DNA of 64,000 bases from Flagellimonas meishanensis (lineage in GTDB: Bacteria; Bacteroidota; Bacteroidia; Flavobacteriales; Flavobacteriaceae), in the NCBI RefSeq assembly GCF_019880545.1, contig NZ_JAINVW010000001.1, forward strand, positions 1,240,001-1,304,000, read 5' to 3'. Positions 8,640 to 17,439 of this stretch are shown one piece after another (positions within the stretch are counted from its first letter, which is position 1; each line of letters starts with the position of its first letter). Both the position numbers and the translations under genes were made by a program. The notes below the pieces were generated by a model that worked only from the letters and a program-made list of their open reading frames with translations, was not told the DNA's origin and did not search any database.

Positions 8640-11600
8640 ATGCTATCAATCCTTAATACAACCTCACCTTCTTTTTTTTCCAGCTATGGAAAGGAAAGCA
8701 TACTGTTCTTAATAATCACGTTTTTTACTTTTAGTTTTGGGTTTGGGCAGTCGAGCATCAGCATAGACAGTCCCGCCCCGGTTGCGGAGGGCGACGGCCC
8801 GGGTGTTAGCACGATCGACTTCACGGTGAGCATCGACGCCTCGGACCCCCTGGCGGACATCACGGTGGACTATTTGATAAGCGGCGGCAACGAGGACGGC
8901 ACGGGCGGCACCCTGACATTTTTGGCTGCCACGGCGACATTGGCCCAGACCGTTAGCGTGACCACCAACGGTGACACTGTTGTGGAGGCCGACGAGCCGG
9001 TGAGCGTGACCCTGAGCAACGCGAGCGCGAACGCCACGATCGCCACCACTGTGGGTAACAGCTCCTTTACCGACGATGACCTGTCCAACATCGGCATAGA
9101 CAGTCCCGTCCCGGTTGCGGAGGGCGACGGCCCGGGTGTTAGCACGATCGACTTCACGGTGAGCATCGACGCCTCGGACCCCCTGGCGGACATCACGGTG
9201 GACTATTTGATAAGCGGCGGCAACGAGGACGGCACGGGCGGCACCCTGACATTTTTGGCTGCCACGGCGACATTGGCCCAGACCGTTAGCGTGACCACCA
9301 ACGGTGACACTGTTGTGGAGGCCGACGAGCCGGTGAGCGTGACCCTGAGCAACGCGAGCGCGAACGCCACGATCGCCACCACTGTGGGTAACAGCTCCTT
9401 TACCGACGATGATGTTGCCGCACTGACTATAGAGGATGTGAACGGTAATGAGGATGATGGTCCTATATTACTTGAAGCAGTTTTGAATAACGCCGTAGCA
9501 GGTGGTTTTTCTGTTCAGGTCTCAACTTCTGACGGAACGGCAACTTTGGCAGATAATGACTACAATGCATTGCTTCAGACGTTGACTTTTGTCGGAACGC
9601 CGGGAGAAATCCAAAACTTTGTGGTGACCCCAGTTGCTGATGCATTGATTGAGGTAGATGAGACTGTTTTGGTTTCAATGAGCAATCTAAATCCAAATGC
9701 ACTTTCAATAAATATTTTGGATACGGCAACGGTTACCATTGATAATGACGACACATGTGCCGCAGGAAATACAGCTCCTGTTTTGGACATAGATGAGACT
9801 ACGGAGTTTTGTGATGCCTTCACCCAAGATTTGGATGATTATACCAATACACCAGCACCACCGGGTTCCGTGCTACAATGGAGTACAAACCCGGACCCAT
9901 TACAAGTTGGGGATCATTTGGTCAATACTACAATTACTGACGACACACCAAGCACCTACTACGGATTTTTCTATGATGCTTTGAACGATTGTGCAAGTCC
10001 CATACTTACTGTTACCATTACCCAGAATTTCACTCCAAATCCTGGAAATACAACCGGGATTGCTCCGTGCAGTAATGCAGGGGATGGCAATACCATAATT
10101 GATTTAGATGATCAAATAGCCAACAATGATTTAGGTACTTGGGCTTTGACCAGCTCACAGCCTGGTTCATCAATCATAATCAACGCCAATAATATAATCA
10201 ACTTTGACGGACAGCCCGAAGGACCTTACATTTTTACCTATACCACCACTGGGGCTATGGCTCCTTGTGTAAACCAAAGTGTGGATTTAACTATAACCGT
10301 AACCGATTGTTCATTACCATGCGATGCTGGAAACTCGGCTCCTCTTTTGGATACTTCGGAACCCACTGAATTTTGCGATACCATCTTGGCCGACCTTGAC
10401 GATTATGTGACCAGCACGGCCCCTGCAGGGAGTGTATTGACCTGGAGTACCAACCCAGACCCGTTGCAAACAGCGGCGCATAGAAACAGTTTGGTCAATG
10501 CACCAGGGTCTTATTTTGGATTCTTTTATGATGATGCCAACGATTGTGCCAGTCCGGTATTGACTGTGTCCTTGATCCGAAACAATACACCAACCATAAC
10601 CGATACCACGGGCGATGTGCGCTGCGGGGAAGGAACGCTGACCTTAAGCGCCGTGGCAAGCGATGTGGTGACCATAAATTGGTATGCCAACCCTACGGGC
10701 GGACCTGTTTTGGGCTCCGGAGGCACTTTTGTGACCCCTTCCATTGCCACTACCACATCCTTTTACGTGGAGGCAACAGCCAATGGTTGCAGCTCTGCCC
10801 GTGTGGAGGTAGTAGCCACGGTAAACCAAAATCCTTCGGCGGGGACACCGACCAATATTGAGGCATGCAACGTTGCTGGAAACGGCGGACCCACCGTTAT
10901 AGATTTGGATGACACTTTAACCGGGGAGGATGCTGGCTCTTGGGCAGTGATAACTGATCCATCAAGTGGAAGTTTGACAATTGGTGCTGGGAACAGTGTT
11001 GATTTTGAAGGCTTGCCAGATGGAGAATACATATTTGAGTACACAACTACTGGGGCGGTGGCGCCATGTAGCAATACTTCGGTTCAGGTGACCATCTCCG
11101 TGAGTGATTGTGTGGTGGATACGGATGGCGATGGTTTGACCAACGGAGAAGAGAATGAATTGGGCACCAATCCCAATAATCCTGACACGGATGGTGATGG
11201 TTTGACAGATGGGGAAGAAGTTCTTGTAGTAGATGACCCGATTACGACGGCAGTTCCCGAAGGGGCCACGGATCCTTTGGATAGTTGCGACCCATTCCTA
11301 ACACCTTCTTGTAATCCAGAGCCCATCGATTTGGCCATAACAAAGGAAGTGAACCGCGAGGAACCTCTTTTAAACAGTAACCTAGCCTTTACCATAACTT
11401 TAGAAAATGCTACCATAGATCGTGTTTTGGACATTCAGGTAAGTGATTTGTTGGACAGCGGCTTTCAATATGTCTCCCATTCTTCCACAAAAGGGCTTTA
11501 TGATCAAATAACAGGAATCTGGTCTATTGATGAACTTAATCCTGAAGAATCCATCTCTCTTGTAATTGATGTGACTGTGGTGGCTTCTGGCCAGCTACAG

Positions 11601-11972
11601 AATACAGCAACCATTATTTCCTCTTTTCCCATTGACGGGGTAAATGATAACAATACAGCCACAGTATCCATTCAGGTAAATCGAAGTCAATGTGAAGATC
11701 CGGGTACAATCTGTAATATCTTTTCTCCCAACGGGGATGGCAAAAATGATTTTCTTGTTTTGGTCGGCCATGAAGGTTTTTCAAACAACAGCTTAGAGAT
11801 TTTCGATCGCTATGGAAACAGCGTTTTCCAAATGGATGCCTACGATAGTAGTTGGGACGGAACGGGAAGCAGTGGCGAGTTGCCCAAGGGCACCTATTTC
11901 TATATTCTGGATTTAGACAGGACCGATGATAACAATGAGGTGATAAAAGGTTGGATTCAAATCATTCGATAA
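8640..11972 (+). CDS. Large multidomain surface protein with type B T9SS sorting domain
   Basis: The 1110-residue protein has an N-terminal hydrophobic export segment ending FSFGFGQ. Two nearly identical Calx-beta-like repeats follow (about 41-151 and 152-262), then a diverged third copy (about 260-375). Next come two related modules opening SAPLLDTSEPTEFCD or TAPVLDIDETTEFCD, and an Ig-like module (TLSAVASDVVTINWYANPTGG). Thrombospondin type 3 calcium repeats (DTDGDGLTNGEE, about 827-862) precede a DUF11 domain (IDLAITKEVN...). The C-terminal gliding-motility/type B sorting domain starts at about 1023 (CNIFSPNGDGKNDFLVL). It should be exported by the type IX system and act at the cell surface, for example as an adhesin. 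The next two genes follow closely and complete a secretion cassette. The first repeats are more GC-rich than the rest of the gene. Confidence 0.93.
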   Translation: MLSILNTTSPSFFSSYGKESILFLIITFFTFSFGFGQSSISIDSPAPVAEGDGPGVSTIDFTVSIDASDPLADITVDYLISGGNEDGTGGTLTFLAATATLAQTVSVTTNGDTVVEADEPVSVTLSNASANATIATTVGNSSFTDDDLSNIGIDSPVPVAEGDGPGVSTIDFTVSIDASDPLADITVDYLISGGNEDGTGGTLTFLAATATLAQTVSVTTNGDTVVEADEPVSVTLSNASANATIATTVGNSSFTDDDVAALTIEDVNGNEDDGPILLEAVLNNAVAGGFSVQVSTSDGTATLADNDYNALLQTLTFVGTPGEIQNFVVTPVADALIEVDETVLVSMSNLNPNALSINILDTATVTIDNDDTCAAGNTAPVLDIDETTEFCDAFTQDLDDYTNTPAPPGSVLQWSTNPDPLQVGDHLVNTTITDDTPSTYYGFFYDALNDCASPILTVTITQNFTPNPGNTTGIAPCSNAGDGNTIIDLDDQIANNDLGTWALTSSQPGSSIIINANNIINFDGQPEGPYIFTYTTTGAMAPCVNQSVDLTITVTDCSLPCDAGNSAPLLDTSEPTEFCDTILADLDDYVTSTAPAGSVLTWSTNPDPLQTAAHRNSLVNAPGSYFGFFYDDANDCASPVLTVSLIRNNTPTITDTTGDVRCGEGTLTLSAVASDVVTINWYANPTGGPVLGSGGTFVTPSIATTTSFYVEATANGCSSARVEVVATVNQNPSAGTPTNIEACNVAGNGGPTVIDLDDTLTGEDAGSWAVITDPSSGSLTIGAGNSVDFEGLPDGEYIFEYTTTGAVAPCSNTSVQVTISVSDCVVDTDGDGLTNGEENELGTNPNNPDTDGDGLTDGEEVLVVDDPITTAVPEGATDPLDSCDPFLTPSCNPEPIDLAITKEVNREEPLLNSNLAFTITLENATIDRVLDIQVSDLLDSGFQYVSHSSTKGLYDQITGIWSIDELNPEESISLVIDVTVVASGQLQNTATIISSFPIDGVNDNNTATVSIQVNRSQCEDPGTICNIFSPNGDGKNDFLVLVGHEGFSNNSLEIFDRYGNSVFQMDAYDSSWDGTGSSGELPKGTYFYILDLDRTDDNNEVIKGWIQIIR
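8761..9412 (+). repeat. Near-perfect tandem duplication, 333-bp period, inside the surface protein gene
   Basis: Bases 8761-9079 recur at 9094-9412. Reading both copies side by side I found a single difference (C at 8776, T at 9109, changing Ala to Val). Each unit encodes 111 residues of a Calx-beta-like domain. Codons here are strikingly GC-rich (runs such as GCGGCGGCAACGAGGACGG) compared with the AT-rich sequence from 9420 onward. The near identity at silent sites points to recent duplication or ongoing gene conversion. Confidence 0.95.
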
Positions 11973-11992
11973 AAAGACAAATGCCCCAAATA

Positions 11993-12973
11993 ATGAAATA
12001 CAGATCAATGAAAATGTTTTTAGCCCTTTGGCTTTTGGCAATTACATTGGTCATAGCCCAAAAGGAACCCCAGTACACCCAGTACATGTACAATATAGGC
12101 AGTTTTAACCCGGCCTACGTGGGCACGGTGGAGAGCGCCGAGGCTGCAGGATTGTACCGGGCCCAATGGATTGACATTCCTGGGGCGCCGACAACCATCC
12201 GGTTTGGGGCCAACATTCCATTTGGGGACGACAGGACCGGTTTGGGACTTAATATTGTCAATGATGAACTGGGACCGTCCAACCAAACCTATATCGATGT
12301 TTCCTATTCCTACCAAATCAGCCTTTCTGATGACACAAAGCTTTCTTTCGGATTGGCCGCAGGTGGATCTTTGCTTAGTTTGGATTATTCCGAAGGGTCG
12401 TTCGTAGATCCTTCAGACCCTACAATCACAGGCGAAAATCTCAGCAATTTTTATCCGACAGTTGGAGCCGGATTATTTTTATATGGGGAAGAAGAATGGT
12501 ATTTGGGGGTTTCCGTTCCCAATTTTTTGACGAATGGTCTGTACAACGAGGAAGTGGCTACCATTGTTGAGGACAACCTGCAGTTCAATGCCATCGGCGG
12601 ATATGTGTTTCAATTGGCGGACCGAACCAAGTTCAAGCCCGCATTTTTGATCAATTATCTACAGGGATCTCCCGTAAATGTGAACCTATCGGCCAATTTC
12701 CAGTTTATTGACGCCCTTACCATTGGAGCCGCTTATCGATTTGACAATGCGGTGAGTGGACTGGCAGGGTTCCAGATTTCCAATGCGATGTTCTTGGGAT
12801 ATTCCTATGATTACAATACCAACGGGCTCGGAGAGTTCAGTGGGGGTTCCCATGAGGCCATCCTGAAATTTTATATTGGCCGTGGTGGATTTGGCGCGAG
12901 CAATAAATCGAAGACCAAGAGCAAAAAACTAAAAGGCAAACCAAAACAAATAGATTCCCCAAGATTTTTCTAA
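11993..12973 (+). CDS. PorP/SprF family T9SS outer membrane protein, partner of the surface protein
   Basis: The start is taken at ATG 11993 (MKYRSMKMFLALWLLAITLVIAQ); ATGs at 11981, 12008 and 12014 are alternatives. The mature part opens with the classic family motif KEPQYTQYMYNIGSFNPAYVGT and continues as a beta-strand-rich outer membrane protein (326 residues). A basic tail (KSKTKSKKLKGKPK) closes it. Family members are needed for secretion or attachment of one neighbouring T9SS type B substrate, as SprF is for SprB in Flavobacterium johnsoniae. It starts 20 bases after the surface protein gene and ends one base before the OmpA gene, a tight operon. Confidence 0.95.
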   Translation: MKYRSMKMFLALWLLAITLVIAQKEPQYTQYMYNIGSFNPAYVGTVESAEAAGLYRAQWIDIPGAPTTIRFGANIPFGDDRTGLGLNIVNDELGPSNQTYIDVSYSYQISLSDDTKLSFGLAAGGSLLSLDYSEGSFVDPSDPTITGENLSNFYPTVGAGLFLYGEEEWYLGVSVPNFLTNGLYNEEVATIVEDNLQFNAIGGYVFQLADRTKFKPAFLINYLQGSPVNVNLSANFQFIDALTIGAAYRFDNAVSGLAGFQISNAMFLGYSYDYNTNGLGEFSGGSHEAILKFYIGRGGFGASNKSKTKSKKLKGKPKQIDSPRFF

Positions 12974-12974
12974 C

Positions 12975-14918
12975 ATGGACCCGATAAAAAAAACAATTCC
13001 CCTATTTCTTGCCTTTCTTTTGGGTGCGGTGTTTGCTTTTGCCCAAGAAGGGTACTCCAAGGGGGATGGCCACTTTTTTCAGTATGACTACCAAAGCGCA
13101 GTAACAGCTTACGAGACGGATTTGCTCAAGCAGGGACTCACAGATCGGCAATGGTTCAATCTGGCGGAATCCTATTTCAAGACAAAACGCTATGAAAAAG
13201 CGGCCGAAGCATACATAAACCTCCATAAGAAAGGAGCGGTAATGGAACCACATCATTTGAACAAGATGATGCAGTGTCTATCAAAAACATCGGACAAGGA
13301 AAGAAAAAATGCCTTTCTGGCTACCCTGTCCACCAATTTTGACAAGGAGTTGTTGGAGAACATGGACTTCAATAACAACCTATTGGAGAACAGTTCCGGA
13401 AAAACCACGCTCGATTTTGAAGTTTTCAACCTGGAGGGGAACAGCGCACAAGCCGACTTTGCACCGGCCTTTTACAACAAAAAGTTGTTGTTTTCCAGTG
13501 GAAGGATACAACAAAAAAAGGGTAGGGCCACTTCCCAAGAAGGCTTTCTCAATATTTATGATGCCAATTTGAAGCCTAATGGTCAGGTCGGTACGGCACA
13601 GCCATTTGCCAAAATCCCTGCTTCCAAGTTCCATAAGGCCACACCCTATTTCTCCCAGGGCCTGAACAGTGTTTTGTTTGTGATGTCCAATACCGAGGAT
13701 GGGGAGCTAGCTTTTGATTCCAAAGGGAAAAATGCCTTGGCCATAGGTATGCAGACCCTGGACGGTTCTTTTCGCTTGTTGTTGAAGGACCTGAGCACCT
13801 CGTTCTATTATCCTTTTTATGATGAGGCAAGCGGCAAACTATATTTCGCGGCCAATTTCGACGATGGCTACGGTGGTACAGATCTGTATTTTGTGTACAC
13901 TAATAATGGACAGATCATGTCGGCACCCATCAACTTGGGGCCGAGGATAAATTCACCCGGAAACGAAATAGCCCCGTTTATTTTTGAGGACAGTTTTTAT
14001 TTTGCATCCGACATATTTTACGGTTTGGGGGGAATGGATATCTACAAATCCAATATTGAAGATGAATCCTTCAGTATTCCCATCAATTTGGGAGAGGGAA
14101 TCAACTCCCAGGAAGATGATTTTGGTCTGATCATGCGGAATGAAGGGGATGGACTTTTGGGGTATTTTGCATCCAATCGACTTGGCGGTAAGGGGAAGGA
14201 TGATCTGTACGGGTTCAAGGTGGACGAAAAACCCGGACTCAAAACACTGATCGTAAAGGGAAAGACGATAAAGCCGTACAAATCTTCCGAAACCATATCC
14301 AAGGCAGCAATTAGATTGTTGAAGCCCGACGGGACCTTGCTTTCCGAAACATATTCGGATGAAGAGGGAAATTATAGGTTGGAGATACCCTGGGAAAACG
14401 AAGTGGTGATTGAATCCTCCAAAGAGCGATATTCCCTTTTTAGAAAAAAGCTATCCGAAGAGGAACTGAACGCTTTGGAAAACAACGGATATGACATAGA
14501 AATTGCCCTTTACGATGATTTAGTGGAAGAAAAAGAGGGGCAAAAAGTGGTGAAAATGGACGATTTCTTTTTTGAGAAAGGCCAAACAACGCTTACTCCG
14601 CAGATCCAGCAGGAATTGGACAAAGTGGCATTCTTTGTGGAACAGTTTCCCTCTGTGCAGTTGCGTATTGAAACCTATACGGACAGTCGTGGAGGGAGCA
14701 GTACCAATTTTAGATTGACTCAGTCGCGCTCAGATGCCATTAAACAATATCTATTGAAAAAAGGGGTGTCTCCCACCAATATCATTTATTCCATAGGTTA
14801 TGGTGAGGAAAAAATCCTGAACAATTGCACCAATGGTGTCTTTTGCCTGGAAGTTCTTCACAAAAAGAACCAAAGGTCGTTGGTGGTGGTGCTCAATGAC
14901 AATGTGCTCTTCGACTAG
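12975..14918 (+). CDS. OmpA family protein with TPR and PD40 repeats
   Basis: This 647-residue envelope protein has a signal peptide (IPLFLAFLLGAVFAFAQ), an N-terminal TPR region (about 25-130), WD40-like PD40 propeller repeats (about 150-410), and a carboxypeptidase-regulatory-like beta sandwich (about 425-490). A C-terminal OmpA peptidoglycan-binding domain (about 530-647) contains ETYTDSRGGSSTNFRLTQSRSDAIKQYL, including the Asp and Arg that bind diaminopimelate. Such proteins anchor T9SS-associated complexes to the cell wall. It is the third gene of the cassette begun at 8640. It converges with the Nramp gene with no gap at all, so the two stop codons abut. Confidence 0.94.
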   Translation: MDPIKKTIPLFLAFLLGAVFAFAQEGYSKGDGHFFQYDYQSAVTAYETDLLKQGLTDRQWFNLAESYFKTKRYEKAAEAYINLHKKGAVMEPHHLNKMMQCLSKTSDKERKNAFLATLSTNFDKELLENMDFNNNLLENSSGKTTLDFEVFNLEGNSAQADFAPAFYNKKLLFSSGRIQQKKGRATSQEGFLNIYDANLKPNGQVGTAQPFAKIPASKFHKATPYFSQGLNSVLFVMSNTEDGELAFDSKGKNALAIGMQTLDGSFRLLLKDLSTSFYYPFYDEASGKLYFAANFDDGYGGTDLYFVYTNNGQIMSAPINLGPRINSPGNEIAPFIFEDSFYFASDIFYGLGGMDIYKSNIEDESFSIPINLGEGINSQEDDFGLIMRNEGDGLLGYFASNRLGGKGKDDLYGFKVDEKPGLKTLIVKGKTIKPYKSSETISKAAIRLLKPDGTLLSETYSDEEGNYRLEIPWENEVVIESSKERYSLFRKKLSEEELNALENNGYDIEIALYDDLVEEKEGQKVVKMDDFFFEKGQTTLTPQIQQELDKVAFFVEQFPSVQLRIETYTDSRGGSSTNFRLTQSRSDAIKQYLLKKGVSPTNIIYSIGYGEEKILNNCTNGVFCLEVLHKKNQRSLVVVLNDNVLFD

Positions 14919-16172
14919 TCATATCAAAAGCATCCAACAATAATAAAGGGCGAAAAAGGAAAGGAACACGATGCCCAAATAGGTCAGGAGGGTCAGGCCC
15001 ATCTTTGGTCTGAACTCCTTAGGGACATCATTCCCTGTAACCGTCTTCAGGTTCATCCACCCCAGCAAAGGCGCCAAAACAAAACTGACAAAAGTGGCCA
15101 GAGCAACGAGCTGGGCCATATTGGCACTGAAAAGTGCAATGACCACCCAATTCACCACGGCCATGAAAACTACGGCCACACCAAACGCTTTATTGCTCTT
15201 AAAGGCCTTGTTCCTTGGGAACAGTTTTTCCAGCACGTCAATGCTTACGCGTGAAACCGCATCGTGGGCGGTCATGCAGGTGCTGAACATGGTGGCAAAG
15301 GCAGCTATGGCTATCAAGATATAGGCCCAATTGCCAATATGGGCAGTAAATAAATTTACCACCTGATCGGCAAAGACCACGGCATTCCCGCTCAGTTCCG
15401 TACCTGTTCCGTATAGCGTCATCCATCCAATGATTAAAAAGAACACGGCCAGCAAAGCCGTTAGAAAATAGCCCAGATCAAACTCTTGCAAGACGAGTTT
15501 TAGGGAAGGCTTTTCTTTCATGGTCTTGAAGTTTTCAATGGACCATAGACTTACCCAACCGGAAGCTTCAACCGCTGTGGGCATCCATCCCATTAGTCCA
15601 ATTAAAAAAAGTATGCCAACTTCGTTAAAAATCTCCGGCCGCTGATAGTTTTCCGCACCCGGGACGGGACCTTTGTCAATAACCAATATGGTGGTTATTA
15701 CGAGCGCCACAAATAAAATGGAAATGACCGCTTTCAAAGAGTTTTCCAGAAAGCGATATTTGCCAATGATCAGCAACAGGCCAATGAAAGCAAATAGTCC
15801 AAGGGCTACCATCCCCGTGCCCACACCGGATATTTGGAACAAATTCATGAAAAGTCCCGCAGTGACCACATAAAGTGCTGCCAGAATGGTAAAAGTGGAT
15901 ACCAAGGTGACAAAGGCATATATCCACAGGTATTTTTTCCCCATGCGGAGGTAACCCTCTACAAGACTCTTGCCCGTTACCGTGGTATAGCGCATGCCAA
16001 ACTCAAAAAATGGATATTTGAAAAGATTGGCCAATATGATGGGAATGACCATGACCCATCCATATTGCGCACCAGCCTTTGTGGAAAGGACCAAATGTGA
16101 AGTGCCTATCGCCATACTGGCAAACAAAAGGCCAGGCCCCAATGCGTTTAACAGGGTTTTCAGTTTTGTCAT
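14919..16172 (-). CDS. Divergent Nramp-family transporter lacking the DPGN motif
   Basis: The 417-residue protein has about eleven hydrophobic spans. It opens GPGLLFASMAIGTSHLVLSTKAGAQYGW, which aligns along its length with the Nramp first span. The metal-binding Asp-Pro-Gly-Asn is replaced by GTSH at residues 23-26. The sixth-span MPH motif appears as MPTA at 197-200 (LMGWMPTAVEASGW), keeping Met but losing His. Canonical Nramp proteins import Mn2+ or Fe2+ with protons. Loss of the Asp/Asn ligands suggests a different substrate or mechanism (inference). It is monocistronic, convergent with the OmpA gene and divergent from a hydrolase. Confidence 0.88.
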   Translation of the reverse strand: MTKLKTLLNALGPGLLFASMAIGTSHLVLSTKAGAQYGWVMVIPIILANLFKYPFFEFGMRYTTVTGKSLVEGYLRMGKKYLWIYAFVTLVSTFTILAALYVVTAGLFMNLFQISGVGTGMVALGLFAFIGLLLIIGKYRFLENSLKAVISILFVALVITTILVIDKGPVPGAENYQRPEIFNEVGILFLIGLMGWMPTAVEASGWVSLWSIENFKTMKEKPSLKLVLQEFDLGYFLTALLAVFFLIIGWMTLYGTGTELSGNAVVFADQVVNLFTAHIGNWAYILIAIAAFATMFSTCMTAHDAVSRVSIDVLEKLFPRNKAFKSNKAFGVAVVFMAVVNWVVIALFSANMAQLVALATFVSFVLAPLLGWMNLKTVTGNDVPKEFRPKMGLTLLTYLGIVFLSFFALYYCWMLLI

Positions 16173-16261
16173 GGAAAGTGAAAGTACGTTGGCCTAAAAT
16201 AGTATATTTATGCCACACGGTAAAAACCAATTCTTGGCTCCATACCGCTTTATAAACATTG

Positions 16262-17287
16262 ATGAAAATCCTATTTAAATTTATTAAGGCACTTATTTTT
16301 CTATTAGGCCTTTTTTTGCTGGTCTACCTTTTAGGTCCCAGGGTAGAAAAGCCCAATTTGGATACTGGCCTACCTAAGGTAAGCACGGATTTAGTAGATC
16401 TGGAACACTGGATACGCAGCAAGGAAGCATCCATTTCCAATATAAAGCCCAACAACGAAGCGCGCATTATTTGGTTTGATAGCATCCCTAAAAAAACCGA
16501 ATACAGCATAGTCTATTTACATGGATGGTCGGCCAGCCAAATGGAGGGCCATCCGGTGCACATCAACATGGCAAAAAAGTTTGGATGCAACCTGTATCTG
16601 CCCCGTTTGGCGGGCCACGGACTAAATGAAGAGGAAGCCATGCTAAACATTACCTCGGATCAGGTGCTGGCATCGGCCAAAGAGGCCATCTCCGTGGCCA
16701 AAAACTTGGGGAAAAAGGTTATTGTAATGGCAACTTCCACGGGGGGTACCCTGGCGCTGCACCTGGCCGGTGGCGACAAGGATGTGGCGGCCATTCTATT
16801 GTATTCCCCCAACATTGAAATCTACGATCCCAATGCCAAGTTGTTGGCAGGGCCTTGGGGCCTTCAATTGGCCAAAATGGTGAAAAAAAGTGATTATCAT
16901 GAGTTCGATGCCAGTCCGGAAAAACAAAAATATTGGACCACCAAATACAGGGTAGAGGCCCTGACCCACCTGCAGGCTTTGGTGGATAACACAATGACCC
17001 CGGAGACTTTCGAGAAGGTAACACAGCCAGTCTTCATGGGTTATTTTTACAGAAGCGATTCTATTCAGGATAAAGTGGTCTCTGTGCCGGCCATGCTGAC
17101 CATGTTCGATCAGTTGGGAACCCCGTCGGAACTAAAACGAAAAAAGGCATTCCCCGATTCGGGAGACCATGTGATTACCTCGCAGATCACTTCAAAAGAT
17201 TTGGAGTCCGTGCAACGGGAAACCGAGAATTTTTTACGGCAAATAGTGAAATTGGATCCAGTAGCTACCGAAGCCATCTCATTTTAA
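16262..17287 (+). CDS. Membrane-anchored alpha/beta hydrolase
   Basis: The ATG at 16262 is used; the TTG directly before it is less likely. The 341-residue protein has one N-terminal membrane anchor (residues 3-25, ILFKFIKALIFLLGLFLLVYLL). An alpha/beta hydrolase domain follows: oxyanion region YLHGWSASQ, nucleophile Ser159 in MATSTGG (a GxSxG elbow whose first Gly is Ala), and a late His in PDSGDHVIT. It resembles lipases and thioesterases of the Hydrolase_4 type. The substrate is unknown. It stands alone between divergent and co-directional neighbours. Confidence 0.88.
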   Translation: MKILFKFIKALIFLLGLFLLVYLLGPRVEKPNLDTGLPKVSTDLVDLEHWIRSKEASISNIKPNNEARIIWFDSIPKKTEYSIVYLHGWSASQMEGHPVHINMAKKFGCNLYLPRLAGHGLNEEEAMLNITSDQVLASAKEAISVAKNLGKKVIVMATSTGGTLALHLAGGDKDVAAILLYSPNIEIYDPNAKLLAGPWGLQLAKMVKKSDYHEFDASPEKQKYWTTKYRVEALTHLQALVDNTMTPETFEKVTQPVFMGYFYRSDSIQDKVVSVPAMLTMFDQLGTPSELKRKKAFPDSGDHVITSQITSKDLESVQRETENFLRQIVKLDPVATEAISF

Positions 17288-17439
17288 TGCGAAAACCCAA
17301 ACACATCACTTCCGCGTCTTTAGGATGGAAGGCACTTTGGCTTATTCCAATAGAAAGTAAAAAGGGCAATAATACCATTTTTTCCTTCGTTATTGTAAGT
17401 ATTTAGTTACATATAGAGGTTTTTATCTAAATTAGTGCC

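Noticed and set aside
8761-9412. Repeat array as CRISPR
   Set aside because: The unit is 333 bp, coding and in frame, without spacers; the same holds for the 330-bp units at 56892.
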